This document shows, in pieces, positions 30,488 through 32,397 of a stretch of DNA of 32,397 bases; the stretch's first letter is position 1; the number at the start of each line of letters is the position of its first letter. The stretch is from Pseudomonadota bacterium (GTDB lineage: Bacteria > Pseudomonadota > Gammaproteobacteria > Steroidobacterales > Steroidobacteraceae), in the NCBI GenBank assembly GCA_023423065.1, contig JAFAGC010000089.1:1-32397 (forward strand), read 5' to 3'. A program made the translations under genes and the position numbers. The notes beneath the pieces are model-generated. The model made no database searches, was not told where the DNA came from, and saw only the letters and a list, made by a program, of their open reading frames with translations.

Positions 30488-31255
30488 TCATCTGTTTTTC
30501 GCTGAACGCGCCTTGGGCGGTTCCGTCGGGTTTTCCAGTTCCTTCAAATAGCGCGGGCCGCCGAGGCCGCGCATCTGCGCCATGATCTGGTCGCGGCGCG
30601 TGACGACGTAGTTGGAAGGGTTGTTCGCCTTCAGCCGCACGGGGCTCGGCAGCACGGCCGCGAGTGTCGCGGCCTCGTACGGATTCAATCGCGCCGCGGG
30701 CTTTTTCCAGTAGCGCTGCGCCGCGGCTTCCACGCCGTAGACGCCGTCGCCGAACTGCGCGATGTTGAGGTACACCTCGAGGATGCGCTCCTTCGGCCAG
30801 GTGAGCTCGATCAGCAACGTGAGATAGGCCTCGAGACCCTTGCGCAGATATCCGCGTCCCGGCCACAGGAACAGGTTCTTCGCGACCTGCTGGCTGATCG
30901 TGCTCGCGCCGCGGATGCGCGGCCTGCGCTTGTTCGCCTGCTTCTCGTTGTGGCGCACCGCCTCGCGGATCGACTTGAAGTCGAAGCCGGTATGGAACGG
31001 AAAAAGCTGGTCCTCGGACGCGATCACCGCGACGGCCGCGTGCGGCGAAATCTGCTCGAGGTCCGCCCAGCGGTAGTCGGTACGGTAGTTGGATTTTTCC
31101 GCGCGCGACGCATCGAGCGCCGCGTCGAGCATGAACGCGCTGTACCAGGGATCCACCCAGCGCATCGCGACGATGGGCAGGGCGGTTGCGAGGAAAACGG
31201 CGACGACCGCGGTGAGCGACCACCGCACGAGCCGCCGCCGCCAGGTCTTCTTCAC
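30488..31255 (-). CDS. mtgA: Monofunctional peptidoglycan glycosyltransferase
   Basis: GT51 transglycosylase that polymerises lipid II into glycan strands, without a transpeptidase domain. 255 aa. A basic N-terminus with one membrane anchor (about 13-31). Catalytic Glu81 lies in ASEDQLFPFHTGFD; further motifs are GASTISQQVAKNLFLWPGR, with the usual RGASTI(S/T)QQ(V/L)AKN form, ERILEVYLNIAQFGDGVYGVEAAAQRYW (second catalytic Glu), and LAAVLPSPVRL. The start is the GTG at 31255, only 1 nt after the ppiB stop, so the two are tightly coupled. Confidence 0.96.
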   Translation of the reverse strand: MKKTWRRRLVRWSLTAVVAVFLATALPIVAMRWVDPWYSAFMLDAALDASRAEKSNYRTDYRWADLEQISPHAAVAVIASEDQLFPFHTGFDFKSIREAVRHNEKQANKRRPRIRGASTISQQVAKNLFLWPGRGYLRKGLEAYLTLLIELTWPKERILEVYLNIAQFGDGVYGVEAAAQRYWKKPAARLNPYEAATLAAVLPSPVRLKANNPSNYVVTRRDQIMAQMRGLGGPRYLKELENPTEPPKARSAKNR

Positions 31256-31256
31256 A

Positions 31257-31745
31257 CTAGCTCTTGCGCGAAGCCTTGGAGATGGTCACGTCCTGCGCGG
31301 GCACGTTCTGGTGGCCGGCGCGGTTCGTGGTGCTCACCTTCGCGATCTTGTCGATGACGTCCATGCCCGAGGTGACCTTGCCGAACACCGCGTAGCCGTA
31401 GTTGGCCGGCCCGGCGTGATCGAGGAAGTCGTTGTCGACCAGGTTGACGAAGAACTGCGCCGTCGCGCTGTTGATGTCGTTGGTGCGCGCCATCGAGAGC
31501 GTGCCGCGCTCGTTCTTGAGACCGTTGGTCGCCTCGTTCTTGATCGGCGCCTTGGTCTTCTTCTGCTTCATGCCGGGTTCGAAGCCGCCTCCCTGGATCA
31601 TGAAGCCCGGAATGACGCGGTGGAAGATCACTCCGTCGAAGAACCCGTCGTCCACGTAACTCAGGAAATTCGCGCTAGAGATCGGCGCTTCCTTCTCGAA
31701 CAGTTCGACCTCGAACGTGCCGAGATTCGTCTCAAAAACCAGCAT
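31257..31745 (-). CDS. ppiB: Peptidyl-prolyl cis-trans isomerase B (cyclophilin)
   Basis: Cytoplasmic cyclophilin (162 aa) that speeds proline isomerisation in folding proteins. Active-site features are FHRVIPGFMIQGG (catalytic Arg in FHRV) and LSMARTNDINSATAQFFVN. There is no signal peptide, so this is the PpiB rather than the periplasmic PpiA type. The ATG at 31745 lies 12 nt after the prmC stop. It is followed by mtgA after 1 nt. Confidence 0.95.
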   Translation of the reverse strand: MLVFETNLGTFEVELFEKEAPISSANFLSYVDDGFFDGVIFHRVIPGFMIQGGGFEPGMKQKKTKAPIKNEATNGLKNERGTLSMARTNDINSATAQFFVNLVDNDFLDHAGPANYGYAVFGKVTSGMDVIDKIAKVSTTNRAGHQNVPAQDVTISKASRKS

Positions 31746-31757
31746 GGTGGGAAAGCC

Positions 31758-32397
31758 TCATGGCCATTTGCCTTCAGTGACGCGCTCGTGGCCGGCGAGA
31801 TCGCGGTGCGAGGTTACGTGAGTGAAGCCGCGTGCCACAAGCCGCTCGCGCAATGCGACGCCCTGCGTCGCGCCGTGCTCGAGCATCAGCCACCCGCCGG
31901 GCGCGAGATGCGCGGACGCGCCGTCGATCAACGTCGCGAGTGCCTTAAGGCCGTCGCCACCCGGTGTGAGCGCCGCGCGCGGCTCGAACCGGACACCGTC
32001 GCTGGCGAGCGCCGGGTCGTCGCCGGCGATGTAGGGCGGATTGCTCGCGATGGCGTCGAAGCGTCGGCCCGACAGCGGCTCGAACCAGTCGCCCGCCAGC
32101 CACTCGACGCGTCCCGGGACCAGGCGATCGCCATTCCCGCGCGCGACCGCCAGCGCGGCCTCCGATGCGTCGGTCGCGACGACGCGCCAGCCGGGTCGCT
32201 CGTGCGCGATCGCGATCGCGATCGCTCCCGATCCGGTGCCGAGGTCCGCGACGACGGCGGCGGGCGCCGCGACGTTGTCCAGCACGCGCTGCACTAACAG
32301 CTCGGTCTCGGGCCGCGGGACCAGGACCGAGGGGTCCACGTCGAAGTCGAGCGACCAGAATTCCCGCCGGCCCAGAAGATAGGCGACCGGTTCGCCG
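31758..32397 (-). CDS. prmC: Release-factor glutamine N5-methyltransferase PrmC (N-terminus outside window)
   Basis: SAM-dependent methylation of the GGQ glutamine in release factors RF1 and RF2. The visible 212 residues begin within GEPVAYLLGRREFWSLDF, so roughly 60-70 N-terminal residues lie beyond the right edge; a shorter reading from an internal ATG at 32339 would remove conserved sequence. Motifs: VLVPRPETELLVQ, the SAM-binding DLGTGSGAIAIAIA, and the substrate-binding catalytic NPPY in IASNPPYIAGDD. First gene in the window of the prmC-ppiB-mtgA string. Confidence 0.95.
   Translation of the reverse strand, partial: GEPVAYLLGRREFWSLDFDVDPSVLVPRPETELLVQRVLDNVAAPAAVVADLGTGSGAIAIAIAHERPGWRVVATDASEAALAVARGNGDRLVPGRVEWLAGDWFEPLSGRRFDAIASNPPYIAGDDPALASDGVRFEPRAALTPGGDGLKALATLIDGASAHLAPGGWLMLEHGATQGVALRERLVARGFTHVTSHRDLAGHERVTEGKWP

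Noticed and set aside
30472..30500. Rho-independent terminator between hslO and mtgA
   Set aside because: A T-run exists at about 30494-30499 but the best stem before it is only 4 bp (ACCG/CGGT) and is too far from it.
1..32397. tRNA, rRNA, CRISPR, insertion sequence, prophage or defence islands
   Set aside because: Looked for and not seen; genes are housekeeping, tightly packed and similar in composition throughout.

Overview
The window is a dense chromosomal segment of a high-GC gammaproteobacterium. It holds 35 protein genes, two of them cut by the window ends, and no non-coding gap longer than 171 bp. The placement rests on three arrangements characteristic of Gammaproteobacteria: lptD-surA-pdxA-rsmA-apaG-apaH divergent from amgK-murU; mreBCD-mrdAB-mltB-rlpA-dacA-ybeD divergent from gatCAB; and hslO/mtgA/ppiB/prmC. 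A genus cannot be given; Steroidobacterales, Nevskiales or Xanthomonadales-like groups are plausible. I see no tRNA, rRNA, CRISPR array, insertion sequence or prophage.

Layout. (1) 1-1548, minus: a translationally coupled kynurenine-branch operon (3-hydroxyanthranilate dioxygenase, a KynB-like cyclase, and the start of kynureninase). (2) 1720-2292, plus: a small lipoprotein. (3) 2271-8850, minus: lptD-surA-pdxA-rsmA-apaG-apaH, covering outer-membrane biogenesis, vitamin B6, rRNA methylation and Ap4A hydrolysis. (4) 8875-10963, plus: amgK-murU, which recycle the peptidoglycan sugar MurNAc. (5) 10989-12449, plus: a DUF945/YdgA-like protein. (6) 12480-16054, plus: one reading frame encoding lipoyl synthase fused to octanoyltransferase, followed by a secreted unknown protein, a small membrane protein and a membrane-anchored alpha/beta hydrolase. 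(7) 16085-26212, minus: the cell-elongation and septal-wall cluster mreB-mreC-mreD-mrdA-rodA-mltB-rlpA-dacA, then a class IV D-amino-acid transaminase and ybeD. (8) 26328-30471, plus: gatC-gatA-gatB and hslO. (9) 30488-32397, minus: prmC (partial), ppiB and mtgA.

How the genes work together. Much of the window concerns the envelope. MreBCD, PBP2 and RodA build lateral wall. MltB, RlpA, DacA and MtgA cut, trim or polymerise glycan. AmgK and MurU recover MurNAc as UDP-MurNAc. LptD and SurA assemble the outer membrane. Neighbouring genes within operons usually overlap by 1 or 4 nt (ATGA, GTGA, TGATG, TAATG), so translational coupling is pervasive.

Most unusual points: the LipA-LipB fusion, in an order opposite to the usual lipB-lipA; a 100-residue histone-H1-like Lys/Arg tail on AmgK; a 16-bp tandem duplication of the mreB 3' end whose three differences all fall at wobble positions; and a 24-bp divergent lptD/amgK gap with facing -10-like elements and no ribosome binding site on either side.
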